DNA of 64,000 bases from Micrococcus lacusdianchii (lineage in GTDB: Bacteria; Actinomycetota; Actinomycetes; Actinomycetales; Micrococcaceae): positions 62,001-126,000 of the forward strand of contig NZ_JAKNUW010000004.1 of the NCBI RefSeq assembly GCF_023155805.1. Direction: 5' to 3'. A program made the translations under genes and the position numbers. Positions within the stretch are counted from its first letter, which is position 1; every line of letters begins with the position of its first letter. Below, piece by piece: positions 8,543 to 17,434 of the stretch. The notes under the pieces are model-generated. The model saw nothing but the letters and a program-made list of their open reading frames with translations. It did not search any database and had not been told where the DNA came from.

Positions 8543-9381
8543 CCCGTCCTCCGTCCGCGGTCGGCGTCCTGCGAGCGGGACTCCACGGGTCCGGCCGCGC
8601 CGAGCACCGGCGCGGGGTCGGTCGCCGGATCCGGCTCGGGCAGCGGCAGGCGGGCACCCCGGGCGGCCGCCGCGTGAGCGACGACCAGCACGCCCACGAA
8701 CACGAGGAAGGACGTGACCAGCAGCCCCCCGGGCGCCACGAGCAGCGCCACGCCCACCGCGGCCGCGGCGGCCAGCACGAGGGGCAGGTGGCGGCGGGTG
8801 CGGGCGGCGTCGAGCGCCAGGACGGTGAACAGGGCGGTGAGGGCGAACTCCAGGCCCTCGACGGGCGCGGGCAGCAGGCCCGCCACCCCCACGCCGGCGA
8901 CCCCGCCGAGCACCCAGTACAGGTGGAGGCTGACCTGCATGGCCAGCAGACGCGGGGCGGTCCAGCCCCGGGGGTGGGCGGCGGCGATCGCGTACGCCTC
9001 GTCGATCAGGGCGCCCATCGAGTAGATGCGGGCCGCCCGTGACCGCACCACGTGCAGGGGGAAGCCGAACGCGTAGAACACGTGCCGGAAGTTCACCAAC
9101 AGCACGGTGACGGCGACGGCTGCCAGGGGGGTCGCGGCCGCGATGAGGCCGACGAGCAGCAGCTCCACCGAACCGGCGAAGACGACGACGGACAGCAGTG
9201 GCGCGGCCCATCCGGGGAGGCCGGCCTGGACCACCAGCATGCCGAACGCCACGCCGAGCGGGAACAGGCCGAGACCGGCCGGTCCGGACAGGCGGATCCC
9301 GAGGAGCACCTCGCTCCGACGGTCCCCGGCCCCGGATGCGGCAGAGGGCGGCGGCGCGACGGCGTCAGAGGTGGCGTGCAT
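8539..9381 (-). CDS. azlC: AzlC-type branched-chain amino acid exporter subunit
   Basis: A protein of 280 residues and the large subunit of the AzlCD exporter. Family landmarks are the opening GLGLFPLGVAFGMLVVQAGL, the SVVVFAGSVELL helix, and VNFRHVFYAFGFPLH followed by DEAYAIA. Six to seven hydrophobic segments are seen. The C-terminal tail of about 35 residues, rich in Pro, Asp and Arg, is an unusual hydrophilic extension. The ATG start is at 9381; no obvious ribosome-binding site was found. Export of valine, leucine or isoleucine is inferred from the family. Confidence 0.87.
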   Translation of the reverse strand: MHATSDAVAPPPSAASGAGDRRSEVLLGIRLSGPAGLGLFPLGVAFGMLVVQAGLPGWAAPLLSVVVFAGSVELLLVGLIAAATPLAAVAVTVLLVNFRHVFYAFGFPLHVVRSRAARIYSMGALIDEAYAIAAAHPRGWTAPRLLAMQVSLHLYWVLGGVAGVGVAGLLPAPVEGLEFALTALFTVLALDAARTRRHLPLVLAAAAAVGVALLVAPGGLLVTSFLVFVGVLVVAHAAAARGARLPLPEPDPATDPAPVLGAAGPVESRSQDADRGRRTG

Positions 9382-9442
9382 GATGCAGACAGCATGCCAC
9401 CCGCGACACGCGCGAAGCGCAGCAGACGGGCTGAGGTGCGCG

Positions 9443-9516
9443 TGGACCCAGACGGGTTCGAACCGCCGACACCCGCGGTGTAAACGCGGTGCTCTGACCA
9501 GCTGAGCTATGGGTCC
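9443..9516 (-). tRNA. tRNA-Val (anticodon UAC)
   Basis: The minus strand folds as a complete cloverleaf of 74 nt. The acceptor stem pairs GGACCCA with TGGGTCC (discriminator A). The D arm is GCTC/GAGC, and the anticodon stem CCGCG/CGCGG holds the loop TTTACAC with anticodon TAC. The T arm is GGCGG-TTCGAAC-CCGTC. The CCA end is not encoded. Confidence 0.95.
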
Positions 9517-9555
9517 TGACGCGCCCCAGCCTACCGCCGGGCGGCCGCCGGACGC

Positions 9556-10008
9556 TCAGGCCGGCCGCACGGCGGCGTCGCGGTGGTCCTGCGGTCTTCG
9601 CGCGCCCCCCGCCTCCGCAGGGGCCACGCGCGCCCGTTCGACGCCGTCGGCGTCCACCAGCACCGACACGCGCCGAGGCCGTCCGGTCGCCTCATCCAGC
9701 AGGTCGAACACGCGAGCCGCGGCCCCGTGAGGCCAGAAGTCGGAGAGCAGCACGCACGCCTCGGGCAGGCTCATGCGCTCCGCCACCTCTCGGAGCACCG
9801 GAGCGGGGTCGCAGGACACCACCCGCACGCCGACGCCCACGGCCGCGAGCTCCTCCGCCAGCGAGCCGAGCCATTCCAGCTCCCCCGTGCACACGGGGGT
9901 GAAGGCCCCCGGCAGGAACACCAGCCAGGCGGCGCGCTCCCCGGGTGCCACCGGCGGCCACGGCCACGAGGTGCCGTGCGTGTCCCGCAGGAAGGGGGTC
10001 TCAGCCAC
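9556..10008 (-). CDS. Peroxiredoxin (AhpE/AhpC-TSA family)
   Basis: A thioredoxin-fold protein of 150 residues. The peroxidatic motif FLPGAFTPVCTGEL contains the conserved Pro, Thr and Cys. A second Cys (VVSCDP) and a third (EACVLL) could serve in resolution, but this cannot be decided by eye. It presumably reduces hydrogen peroxide or organic peroxides in the cytosol. Actinobacterial genomes commonly keep an AhpE-like gene beside DUF3052 and aceE. The GTG start overlaps the end of the DUF3052 gene by eight bases, so the two form one unit. Confidence 0.85.
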   Translation of the reverse strand: MAETPFLRDTHGTSWPWPPVAPGERAAWLVFLPGAFTPVCTGELEWLGSLAEELAAVGVGVRVVSCDPAPVLREVAERMSLPEACVLLSDFWPHGAAARVFDLLDEATGRPRRVSVLVDADGVERARVAPAEAGGARRPQDHRDAAVRPA

Positions 10009-10432
10009 CGCGTTTCTGCTCGAGCCGGGAGGCCAGCCAGTCCTCGGAGCCTCCGGCGCTCGTGGTCACGTGCAGTCCGCCGGTGGAGGCGGCCTCGGCC
10101 ACGTCCGCCGGGGTCACGTACCCCTCGCGCCCCTTGCGCGGGGTCATGACCCACACGGGGCCGCGGTCCAGGGAGCGCTGGACGTCCACGAGCTGGTCCG
10201 TGAGGTCGGTGACGTCGCCGTCCTCGGCCCGCCACCACAGCAGCACCGCGTCCGCCGGCTCCTGATCCTCCTCGGTGAGGAGCTCCTCCCCGAGCGCATC
10301 CTCCAGTGCGTCACGGAAGGCGAAGTCGATGTCGTCGTCGTAGCCCCACTCCTGGACGAGGTCGCCGGCCTTCAGGCCGTACGCGTCCAGCAGCTGCGTC
10401 TGCGACGAGGTCCTGTCCGACCCTGCCTCCAT
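10001..10432 (-). CDS. DUF3052 family protein
   Basis: A soluble protein of 143 residues, strongly acidic in its first half (YGLKAGDLVQEWGYDDDIDF; EDALGEELLTEEDQEP). The Trp-rich block AVLLWWRAEDGDVTDLTD and the segment GPVWVMTPRKGREGYV are typical of the actinobacterial DUF3052 family, usually found next to aceE. Function is unknown. The ATG is preceded by GAGGAGGAG. It is divergent from aceE, with 264 bases between. Confidence 0.88.
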   Translation of the reverse strand: MEAGSDRTSSQTQLLDAYGLKAGDLVQEWGYDDDIDFAFRDALEDALGEELLTEEDQEPADAVLLWWRAEDGDVTDLTDQLVDVQRSLDRGPVWVMTPRKGREGYVTPADVAEAASTGGLHVTTSAGGSEDWLASRLEQKRGG

Positions 10433-10696
10433 GTGTGCGCTCCTCCTCGGGATGGGGACGGGCGCGGGCCCCGGGCCCGGCCGTCCGGCGGTGTGGTGAC
10501 ACAGCCCACCTTACGCGGTGCGCCTGCCGACATCGGGGCCCGAGGCCGGGCGGGGAGCCGTCCGGCCCCAGTAGGCTGACCGGCAGACGCGCACGACGTC
10601 GGCCATCCGCCGACGGCGCGGCGGGGCGCCCGGCCGATCGCCGGGCCCGGCAGGACACCGCGGAGCACCCCTCCGCACCGATATCAAGGAGGCACC
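10433..10696. promoter_or_regulatory. Divergent intergenic region, DUF3052 / aceE
   Basis: A 264-base gene-free stretch. On the plus strand, TAGGCT at 10572-10577 is a plausible -10 for aceE, giving a leader of about 110 bases. No clear inverted repeat or riboswitch-like structure was recognised. The aceE ribosome-binding site AAGGAGG lies at its right end. Confidence 0.4.
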
Positions 10697-13447
10697 GTGA
10701 GCGCAGCGGAAGAAAGCTCCCAGATCGTCAGCGGTCTGACCAGCCAGCTCCCCGACAAGGATCCGCAGGAGACCGCGGAGTGGATCGAGTCCTTCGACGG
10801 GCTCGTGGACGAGCGGGGGACCGAGCGCGCGCAGTACATCATGCGCACGCTCATGCAGCGAGCGGGCGCGCAGTCCGTGGCCCTGCCGCACGTCACCACC
10901 ACCGACTACGTCAACACGATCCCGGCGGACCAGGAGCCGGAGTACCCGGGCGACGAGGAGCTGGAGCGCCGCTACCGGAACTACCTGCGGTGGAACGCGA
11001 TGGCCACGGTGCAGCGGGCGCAGCGCGACGGCGTCGGCGTGGGCGGGCACATCTCGTCCTACGCGGGCCAGGCCACCCTGTACGAGGTGGGCATGAACCA
11101 CTTCTTCCGCGGCCAGGACCACCCGGGCGGCGGCGACCACATCTTCTTCCAGGGCCACTCCTCCCCCGGCAACTACGCGCGCGCCTTCCTCGAGGGCCGC
11201 CTCACCGAGGAGGACCTGGACGGCTTCCGCCAGGAGAAGTCCAAGGAGGGCCACGCCCTGTCCTCCTACCCGCACCCGCGGATGATGCCCCGCTTCTGGC
11301 AGTTCCCCACGGTCTCGATGGGCCTGGGCCCGATGAACGCGATCTTCCAGGCGCAGACCAACCGCTACCTCCACAACAACGGGATCAAGGACACGTCCGA
11401 CCAGCACGTGTGGGCGTTCCTCGGCGACGGCGAGATGGACGAGCCCGAGTCGCGCGGCCAGCTGCACGTCGCGGCCAACGACAAGCTCGACAACCTCACC
11501 TTCGTGATCAACTGCAACCTGCAGCGCCTCGACGGCCCTGTGCGCGGCAACGGCAAGATCGTCCAGGAGCTGGAGTCCTACTTCCGCGGCGCCGGATGGA
11601 ACGTCATCAAGGTGCTGTGGGGCCGCGAGTGGGACCCGCTGCTCGAGGCCGACGACGAGGGCGAGCTCGTCCGGATCATGAACGAGACCCTCGACGGCGA
11701 CTTCCAGACCTACAAGGCCGAGTCCGGTGCGTTCGTGCGCGAGCACTTCTTCGGCCGGTCCTCCGTCACCAAGGAGATGGTGGCGGACATGTCGGACGAC
11801 GAGATCTGGGGCCTGAAGCGCGGCGGCCACGACTACAAGAAGGTCTACGCCGCGTACAAGGCGGCCATGGAGCACAAGGGCCAGCCCACCGTCATCCTGG
11901 CCCACACCATCAAGGGCTACGGCCTGGGCAAGTCCTTCGAGGGCCGCAACGCGACCCACCAGATGAAGAAGGTCACCGCGGACGACCTCAAGGTGTTCCG
12001 CGACCGCCACCGCATCCCGGTGACAGACGAGCAGATCGACAAGGACCCGTACGACATCCCGTACTACCACCCGGGTGCGGACGCCCCGGAGATCAGGTAC
12101 ATGATGGAGCGGCGCAAGGAGCTCGGCGGGTTCGTGCCGGAGCGACGCTCCACGCACCACGCCATCCCGTTGCCGCCGGAGTCCGCCTACAAGCAGGCCC
12201 GCAAGGGATCGGGCAAGCAGCAGGCCGCCACGACCATGGCGTTCGTGCGCCTGCTCAAGGACCTGATGCGGGACAAGAACATGGGACCGCGCTTCGTGCC
12301 GATCATCCCGGACGAGGCCCGCACCTTCGGCATGGACTCGTTCTTCCCGACCGCGAAGATCTACAACCCCAAGGGCCAGAACTACCTGTCCGTGGACCGG
12401 GACCTGTTCCTGTCCTACAAGGAGTCCCCACAGGGGAAGATCTACCACGTCGGCATCAACGAGGACGGCGCCACCGCCGCGTTCAACGCGATCGGCACGG
12501 CGTACTCCACGCACGGCGAGCCGATGATCCCGGTCTACATCTTCTACTCGATGTTCGGTTTCCAGCGGACCGCGGACAACATCTGGGCCGCAGGCGACCA
12601 GCTCGCGCGCGGCTTCATGATCGGCGCCACCGCCGGGCGCACCACCCTGGCCGGCGAGGGCACCCAGCACATGGACGGTCACTCCCCCGTCCTGGCGTCC
12701 ACGAATCCGGCCGTGAAGCACTATGACCCGGCGTACTCGTACGAGATCGCCCACATTGTGCGCCAGGGCCTGGAGGACATGTACGGCGATCACGACCGCG
12801 GGGACGACGTCCGCAACGTCATCTACTACCTGACGGTCTACAACGAGCCGATCGTGCACGCGGACGAGCCGGAGGACCTGGACGTGGAGGGCCTGCTCAA
12901 GGGCCTGTACCGCTACTCCGTGGGCGAGGGCGACGGCCCCAAGGTCCAGCTGATGGGCTCGGGCGTGGCCCTGCCGTGGGCGATCACCGCCCAGCGCCTC
13001 CTCGCCGAGGACTGGGGCGTGTCCGCCGACGTGTGGTCCGCCACCTCTTACAACGAGCTCTACCGGGACGCCGTGGCGGCCGAGAAGGACGCGCTCAAGG
13101 ACCCCTCCGCTCCGGCGCGAGTGCCGTACGTGACCCAGAAGCTGGCGGACGCCGAGGGCCCCGTGGTCGCCACCTCGGACTTCTCCACCTCGTGGGCGAA
13201 CCAGATCCGGCCGTTCGTGCCGAACCGCTTCTCCGCCCTCGGCGCGGACGAGTTCGGCTTCGCCGACACCCGGGCCGCCGCGCGCCGCTACTTCCTCATC
13301 GACTCCCACTCGATGGTGGTCCGCGCGCTGCAGCTGTTGGAGCAGGACGGGAAGGTCGAGGCGGGCACCGCCGCGAAGGCCCACGAGAAGTACCGCCTGG
13401 ACGACGTCACCGCGGGCACCACCGGCAACGCCGGGGGCGACGCCTGA
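10697..13447 (+). CDS. aceE: Pyruvate dehydrogenase E1 component, homodimeric
   Basis: A thiamine-diphosphate enzyme of 916 residues that decarboxylates pyruvate and acetylates the lipoyl groups of E2. The ThDP/Mg motif is seen as [15 protein letters not shown] followed by [15 protein letters not shown]. The N-terminal block YINTIP-like ([19 protein letters not shown]) and the active-site HMDGHSP region match E1 of the gamma-proteobacterial/actinobacterial type. The start is GTG after AAGGAGG. It supplies acetyl-CoA just upstream of the fatty acid synthase genes, a conserved actinobacterial arrangement. Confidence 0.97.
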   Translation: MSAAEESSQIVSGLTSQLPDKDPQETAEWIESFDGLVDERGTERAQYIMRTLMQRAGAQSVALPHVTTTDYVNTIPADQEPEYPGDEELERRYRNYLRWNAMATVQRAQRDGVGVGGHISSYAGQATLYEVGMNHFFRGQDHPGGGDHIFFQGHSSPGNYARAFLEGRLTEEDLDGFRQEKSKEGHALSSYPHPRMMPRFWQFPTVSMGLGPMNAIFQAQTNRYLHNNGIKDTSDQHVWAFLGDGEMDEPESRGQLHVAANDKLDNLTFVINCNLQRLDGPVRGNGKIVQELESYFRGAGWNVIKVLWGREWDPLLEADDEGELVRIMNETLDGDFQTYKAESGAFVREHFFGRSSVTKEMVADMSDDEIWGLKRGGHDYKKVYAAYKAAMEHKGQPTVILAHTIKGYGLGKSFEGRNATHQMKKVTADDLKVFRDRHRIPVTDEQIDKDPYDIPYYHPGADAPEIRYMMERRKELGGFVPERRSTHHAIPLPPESAYKQARKGSGKQQAATTMAFVRLLKDLMRDKNMGPRFVPIIPDEARTFGMDSFFPTAKIYNPKGQNYLSVDRDLFLSYKESPQGKIYHVGINEDGATAAFNAIGTAYSTHGEPMIPVYIFYSMFGFQRTADNIWAAGDQLARGFMIGATAGRTTLAGEGTQHMDGHSPVLASTNPAVKHYDPAYSYEIAHIVRQGLEDMYGDHDRGDDVRNVIYYLTVYNEPIVHADEPEDLDVEGLLKGLYRYSVGEGDGPKVQLMGSGVALPWAITAQRLLAEDWGVSADVWSATSYNELYRDAVAAEKDALKDPSAPARVPYVTQKLADAEGPVVATSDFSTSWANQIRPFVPNRFSALGADEFGFADTRAAARRYFLIDSHSMVVRALQLLEQDGKVEAGTAAKAHEKYRLDDVTAGTTGNAGGDA

Positions 13448-13483
13448 CCCGACGCCGCAGGCTCTGAACCGCGGCCCCGACGA

Positions 13484-13518
13484 CGGCCGGTCGCCTCCCC
13501 CGCGGAGGCGACCGGCCG
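13484..13518 (+). terminator. Stem-loop after aceE
   Basis: A perfect 15-bp GC-rich stem (13484-13498 with 13504-13518) with a CCCGC loop lies 37 bases after the aceE stop. A short pyrimidine run follows. It separates aceE from fasR. Confidence 0.75.
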
Positions 13519-13568
13519 GCGTCGTCTCCCCTCCCGGGGGCTTCGTGGGGATCCGACAATGGCGGGCC

Positions 13569-13574
13569 TAGGAT
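13569..13574 (+). promoter_or_regulatory. -10 element (TAGGAT) of fasR, leaderless start
   Basis: TAGGAT ends seven bases before the ATG at 13582, which has no Shine-Dalgarno sequence. This predicts a leaderless fasR transcript and argues against the ATG at 13573, which overlaps the element. Confidence 0.5.
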
Positions 13575-13581
13575 GTGGCCC

Positions 13582-14784
13582 ATGCCCGAGCCCCGCACCG
13601 CCGCCCCCCGCCCGGTCAGCCCCGAGGGGCTGGCCCGGCTGCGCACCCACCTGGGCGCGCTGAACACGGCCACCCTGCAGCGGCTGGACGCCACCCTGCC
13701 CTGGTACCGCGAGCTGACTCCGGACGAGCGCAGCGCGCTCGGCATGATCGCCCAGCGCGCGCTGCAGGGATTCGTCTCCTGGTTCGAGCGACCGTCCACC
13801 ACGACCGTCCATGTGCTGCGCGACGTCTTCGGCCAGTCCCCCGCGGAGCTGACCCGGGTGATCTCCCTGCAGCGGGCGCTGCAGCTGATCCGGACCATGG
13901 TGGACGTCGTGGAGTCCCGCGTGCCCGAGGCGGTCCTCGAACGCGACCAGGCCGTGCTGCGCGAGCACATCCTCCACTACTCCCGCGAGATCGCGTTCGC
14001 CCTCGCGGACGTGTACGCCCGTGCCGCCGAGCAGCGGGGGGCCATGGACTCCCGCCTGGAGGCGGTCCTGCTCGACGCCGTGCTGCGCGGCCAGGAGCCG
14101 GACGAGATCCAGCACCGCGCCACCGCCCTGGGCTGGCAGGGCGGGTGCGGCGTCGCGGTGATCGCCGGCCTGACCCCCGGCGGGGCGCAGCCGTCCTTCA
14201 TCCCCGCGCTGCGGCGAGCCGCGGCCCGCCTGGAGTGCGACCTGCTCGTGGGCGTGCAGGCCGAGCGGCTGGTGCTCGTGGTGGGCTCGGTGGCGGACGG
14301 CCCCACGGTGGCCGAGGCGCTGCTGCCGTGGTTCGCGGACGGCCCGGTGATCGTCGGGCCCGTGGTGGAGTCCCTCGTCGAGGCGCACCTGTCCGCCCGG
14401 CACGCCCTGGCCGGTCTCTCCGCGGCGCCGGCGCACCCCCGGGCCGCCCGCCCGACCTCGAGCGAGGACCTGCTGCCCGAGCGCGCCCTGCTGGGTGACC
14501 CCTCGGCCCGCGAGGCCCTCGTGGACGGGATCTACGCGCCCCTCGCCGACGCCGGCACCGCGCTGCTGGAGACCGCGGACGCGTTCACGGCCGGCGGCCA
14601 CTCCCTGGAGGGCACCGCGCGGGCGCTGTACATCCACGCGAACACGGTGCGCTACCGTCTCCGACGCGTCGCGGAGATCACCGGGTGGGACCCACTTCAG
14701 GCCCGCGACGCCTACGTGCTGCAGACCGCCGTGGCGCTCGGCCGGCTCTCCCACGTTCGGGGCGGTGCTGCGCAGGACGGGTGA
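13582..14784 (+). CDS. fasR: FasR-type transcriptional activator of fatty acid synthesis (PucR/CdaR-like HTH)
   Basis: About 400 residues. The C-terminal 60 residues carry the PucR/CdaR helix-turn-helix (LEGTARALYIHANTVRYRL, then RVAEITGWDP). The middle resembles a GGDEF-derived sensor region (LLDAVLRGQEPDEIQHRATA onwards). It lies directly upstream of fabD-fabH-acpP-fabF. In Streptomyces coelicolor the protein in this position, FasR, activates that operon, so position plus domain support the name. The ligand is unknown. The start at 13582 is preferred because it fits a leaderless promoter; 13573 is the alternative. Confidence 0.85.
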   Translation: MPEPRTAAPRPVSPEGLARLRTHLGALNTATLQRLDATLPWYRELTPDERSALGMIAQRALQGFVSWFERPSTTTVHVLRDVFGQSPAELTRVISLQRALQLIRTMVDVVESRVPEAVLERDQAVLREHILHYSREIAFALADVYARAAEQRGAMDSRLEAVLLDAVLRGQEPDEIQHRATALGWQGGCGVAVIAGLTPGGAQPSFIPALRRAAARLECDLLVGVQAERLVLVVGSVADGPTVAEALLPWFADGPVIVGPVVESLVEAHLSARHALAGLSAAPAHPRAARPTSSEDLLPERALLGDPSAREALVDGIYAPLADAGTALLETADAFTAGGHSLEGTARALYIHANTVRYRLRRVAEITGWDPLQARDAYVLQTAVALGRLSHVRGGAAQDG

Positions 14785-14855
14785 TCCGCCAACCACGATA
14801 TGTAGGAACTCCACAAGATCCCAGGGTGGAAATGGTCGCCCTGAATGGCCCGCCA

Positions 14856-14872
14856 GGCAGGTGCGACCTGCC
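14856..14872. promoter_or_regulatory. Perfect inverted repeat upstream of fabD (candidate FasR operator)
   Basis: GGCAGGT-GCG-ACCTGCC is a perfect 7-bp palindrome with a 3-base spacer. It ends 12 bases before the fabD start at 14885, inside the only intergenic gap between fasR and its expected targets. It could be an operator or an RNA hairpin masking the start. Confidence 0.45.
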
Positions 14873-14884
14873 ACCATGGAGGAC

Positions 14885-15808
14885 ATGCTTGCGATCGTGT
14901 GCCCCGGGCAGGGATCCCAGACCCCCGGCTTCCTCACCCCGTGGCTCGAGCTGGACGGGGTCCGCGACCGCCTCGTCGAACTCTCCGAGGCGGCCGGGAC
15001 GAATCTGATCCGGCACGGCACGGAGTCGGACGAGGCGGCCATCAGGGACACCGCCGTGGCCCAGCCGCTGATCGTGGCCGCGGGCCTCGTCTCCGGGGCC
15101 GCGCTCGAGGCGGGGACCACCGCGCCGGAGCACACGGTGCTGGCTGGCCACTCGGTGGGCGAGATCACGGCCGCCGCACTGGCCGGCGTCCTCTCCCCGG
15201 CCCAGGCCCTCGGGCTCGTGCGCGTGCGCGCCGCCGGCATGGCCCAGGCGGCCGCCGCGGCCCCCACGGGGATGGCCGCCCTCGTGGGCGGGGACCAGGA
15301 CGAGGTTCTCGCGGCGATCGAGCGCGCCGGCCTGACGCCCGCCAACGTCAACGGCGGCGGCCAGGTGGTGGCCGCCGGCACGCGGGAGCAGCTGGCGGCA
15401 CTGGCCGGCCGGCCCCCGGCCCGGGCCCGGGTGATCCCGCTGAAGGTGGCCGGCGCCTTCCACACCGAGCACATGGCCCCGGCCGTCGACGCCCTCCGGG
15501 AACACGTGGACGGCCTCGTCCCGCAGGCCCCACGCACGCCCCTGCTCTCCAACCGGGACGGCGCCGCCGTCGCGGACGGTCGGGACGCCCTGGGGCGGAT
15601 CGTCGAGCAGGTCACCCGCCCGGTCCGCTGGGACCTGTGCATGGCGACCCTGGCCGGCCGCGGCGTCACCGGAGTCCTCGAACTCCTGCCCGGCGGTACC
15701 CTGACCGGACTCGCCAAGCGCGGCCTTACGGGCGCCGCCACGTGCGCGGTGAAGGCCCCCGAGGACCTCGAGACGGCCCGGGCGTTCATCGCCGAGCACA
15801 CGGCCTGA
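14885..15808 (+). CDS. fabD: Malonyl-CoA:ACP transacylase
   Basis: A protein of 307 residues that loads malonyl groups onto ACP for fatty acid elongation. The serine-hydrolase elbow is AGHSVGE (Ser90); the opening IVCPGQGSQTPGFL and the catalytic His region AGAFHTEHM agree. The start MLAIVCPGQG is the usual one in this group. A GGAGG lies unusually close to it, so the upstream ATG at 14876 (adding MED) is possible. It is the first gene of the operon fabD-fabH-acpP-fabF. Confidence 0.94.
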   Translation: MLAIVCPGQGSQTPGFLTPWLELDGVRDRLVELSEAAGTNLIRHGTESDEAAIRDTAVAQPLIVAAGLVSGAALEAGTTAPEHTVLAGHSVGEITAAALAGVLSPAQALGLVRVRAAGMAQAAAAAPTGMAALVGGDQDEVLAAIERAGLTPANVNGGGQVVAAGTREQLAALAGRPPARARVIPLKVAGAFHTEHMAPAVDALREHVDGLVPQAPRTPLLSNRDGAAVADGRDALGRIVEQVTRPVRWDLCMATLAGRGVTGVLELLPGGTLTGLAKRGLTGAATCAVKAPEDLETARAFIAEHTA

Positions 15809-15835
15809 CCCCGCCGACTCCCGCCCCCTGCAGAG

Positions 15836-16897
15836 ATGAGCACCATGTCCGTCACCCTGAAGCAGCACGAGCCCCACGCCGCGAGCCGGATCGCCGCGGT
15901 CGGCGCGTTCCGTCCGGCGCGACGGCTCCCGAACGAGGACATCGTCGGCCCCATCGACTCCTCCGACGAATGGATCCGCCAGCGCACCGGGATCGTGACC
16001 CGCCAGCGCGCCGGCGAGGGCGAGACCGTGCTGTCCATGGCCGTCGCCGCGGGCCGGGAGGCCCTCGAGCGCGCCGGGCTGACCGGCGCGGACCTGGGCG
16101 CCGTGATCGTGGCCACCGTGACCTTCCCCTACGCCACGCCCTCTGCGGCCGCCGCCGTGGCCCATGAGCTCGGCGCCACCCCGGCCCCGGCGTACGACGT
16201 CTCCGCGGCCTGCGCGGGCTACTGCTACGGCGTGGCCCAGGCCGACGCCCTCGTCCGCGCCGGAACCGCCCGCCACGTGCTCGTGATCGGCGTGGAGCGG
16301 CTCTCCGACTTCATCGACCCCACGGACCGCTCCATCTCCTTCCTGCTGGGCGACGGCGCGGGCGCCGTCGTGGTCTCCGCCGCGGACGAGCCCGGCATCT
16401 CCCCCTCCGTGTGGGGCTCGGACGGGGAGCGGTGGGAGACGATCTCCATGACCCGCTCCCTGCTCGAGGTGCGCGACGAGGTGGAGGGCGCCCGCATCGG
16501 CGGGGACGCCTCGGCCATCACGGGCCAGGAGGGGATGCTCTGGCCCACGCTCCGCCAGGACGGGCCCTCCGTCTTCCGCTGGGCCGTGTGGTCCATGGCC
16601 AAGGTGGCCCGGGAGGCCCTCGACGCCGCCGGTGTGGGTCCCGAGGACCTCGCGGCCTTCATCCCCCACCAGGCCAACATGCGCATCATCGACCAGTTCG
16701 CCAAGCAGCTGAGGCTGCCGGACACCGTCACCGTGGCGCGGGACATCGCCGACGCCGGCAACACGTCGGCCGCGTCGATCCCGCTGGCCATGCACAGACT
16801 GCTGCAGGAGGATCCGTCGCTGTCCGGCGGGCTCGCCCTGCAGATCGGCTTCGGCGCCGGGCTGGTCTACGGCGCCCAGGTGGTGCGCCTCCCCTGA
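15836..16897 (+). CDS. fabH: Beta-ketoacyl-ACP synthase III
   Basis: A protein of 353 residues that condenses an acyl-CoA primer with malonyl-ACP to start each fatty acid. The triad is present: Cys126 in SAACAGYCYG, His in AFIPHQANMRIID, and Asn in DAGNTSAASIPLAM. In actinobacteria the primer is often branched, but specificity cannot be read here. The start region has two ATGs (15836, 15845) with only a weak GCAGAG ribosome-binding site. Confidence 0.94.
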   Translation: MSTMSVTLKQHEPHAASRIAAVGAFRPARRLPNEDIVGPIDSSDEWIRQRTGIVTRQRAGEGETVLSMAVAAGREALERAGLTGADLGAVIVATVTFPYATPSAAAAVAHELGATPAPAYDVSAACAGYCYGVAQADALVRAGTARHVLVIGVERLSDFIDPTDRSISFLLGDGAGAVVVSAADEPGISPSVWGSDGERWETISMTRSLLEVRDEVEGARIGGDASAITGQEGMLWPTLRQDGPSVFRWAVWSMAKVAREALDAAGVGPEDLAAFIPHQANMRIIDQFAKQLRLPDTVTVARDIADAGNTSAASIPLAMHRLLQEDPSLSGGLALQIGFGAGLVYGAQVVRLP

Positions 16898-16969
16898 GGC
16901 CCCACCGGTCTGATTCACTGACCACGTACACCCGTACACCCGTGTAACCCCGAGAGAAGGAGACGCCCC

Positions 16970-17215
16970 ATGGCTTCCAAGGAAGAGATCCTCGCCGGCC
17001 TCGCCGAGATCGTGAACGAGGAGACCGGCCTCGAGACCACCGACGTCCAGCCGGAGAAGTCCTTCACCGACGACCTGGACATCGACTCGATCTCGATGAT
17101 GACCATCGTCGTCAACGCCGAGGACCGCTTCGGCGTGAAGATCCCGGACGAGGAGGTCAAGAACCTCAAGACCGTCCAGGACGCCGTCGACTTCATCGAC
17201 CAGGCCCAGGCCTGA
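16970..17215 (+). CDS. acpP: Acyl carrier protein
   Basis: An acidic protein of 81 residues. The 4'-phosphopantetheine attachment site is Ser40 in DLDIDSISMM, with the following KIPDEEVKNLKTVQDAVDFI helix typical of ACP. It carries the growing acyl chain in type II fatty acid synthesis. It is preceded by the strong ribosome-binding site AGAAGGAG and followed by a 219-base spacer with strong hairpins before fabF. Confidence 0.96.
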   Translation: MASKEEILAGLAEIVNEETGLETTDVQPEKSFTDDLDIDSISMMTIVVNAEDRFGVKIPDEEVKNLKTVQDAVDFIDQAQA

Positions 17216-17245
17216 TCCACCCCGACGGCGCGCCCCGCGCGTCGT

Positions 17246-17305
17246 CCCCGGCGCCGCGCCGGGGAGCACCGGCCGGCGGGAGATCCTCCCGCCGGCGCTC
17301 CCCGG
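17246..17305 (+). other. Two mutually exclusive hairpins between acpP and fabF
   Basis: Hairpin A is a perfect 8-bp stem (17246-17253 with 17257-17264). Hairpin B has a perfect 11-bp inner stem (17272-17282 with 17286-17296), an ACCG bulge and a perfect 9-bp outer stem (17259-17267 with 17297-17305). The 3' arm of A overlaps the outer 5' arm of B, so only one can form fully. They may attenuate or process the operon transcript, helping acpP exceed fabF expression. Confidence 0.55.
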
Positions 17306-17434
17306 CCCGCGCGGCCGATCCCCCTCCGTGCCGGGAACGCCCCCGAGGAGCCACGGCACGGACCCCGACCTCCCGCCGCCCGGCCCGGGCGAGCGACGAC
17401 CTCCCGGCCGGCCCGGGCCACGAAGGCAGGATCC

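Noticed and set aside
10511-13384. A 957-codon open frame antisense to aceE
   Set aside because: Composition is that of a complementary-frame shadow (Val/His/Gly/Arg-rich) and aceE is unambiguous.
14803-14817. Imperfect dyad TGTAGGA/CTCCACA upstream of fabD as an operator
   Set aside because: Only about four of seven positions pair, no better than chance in this region.
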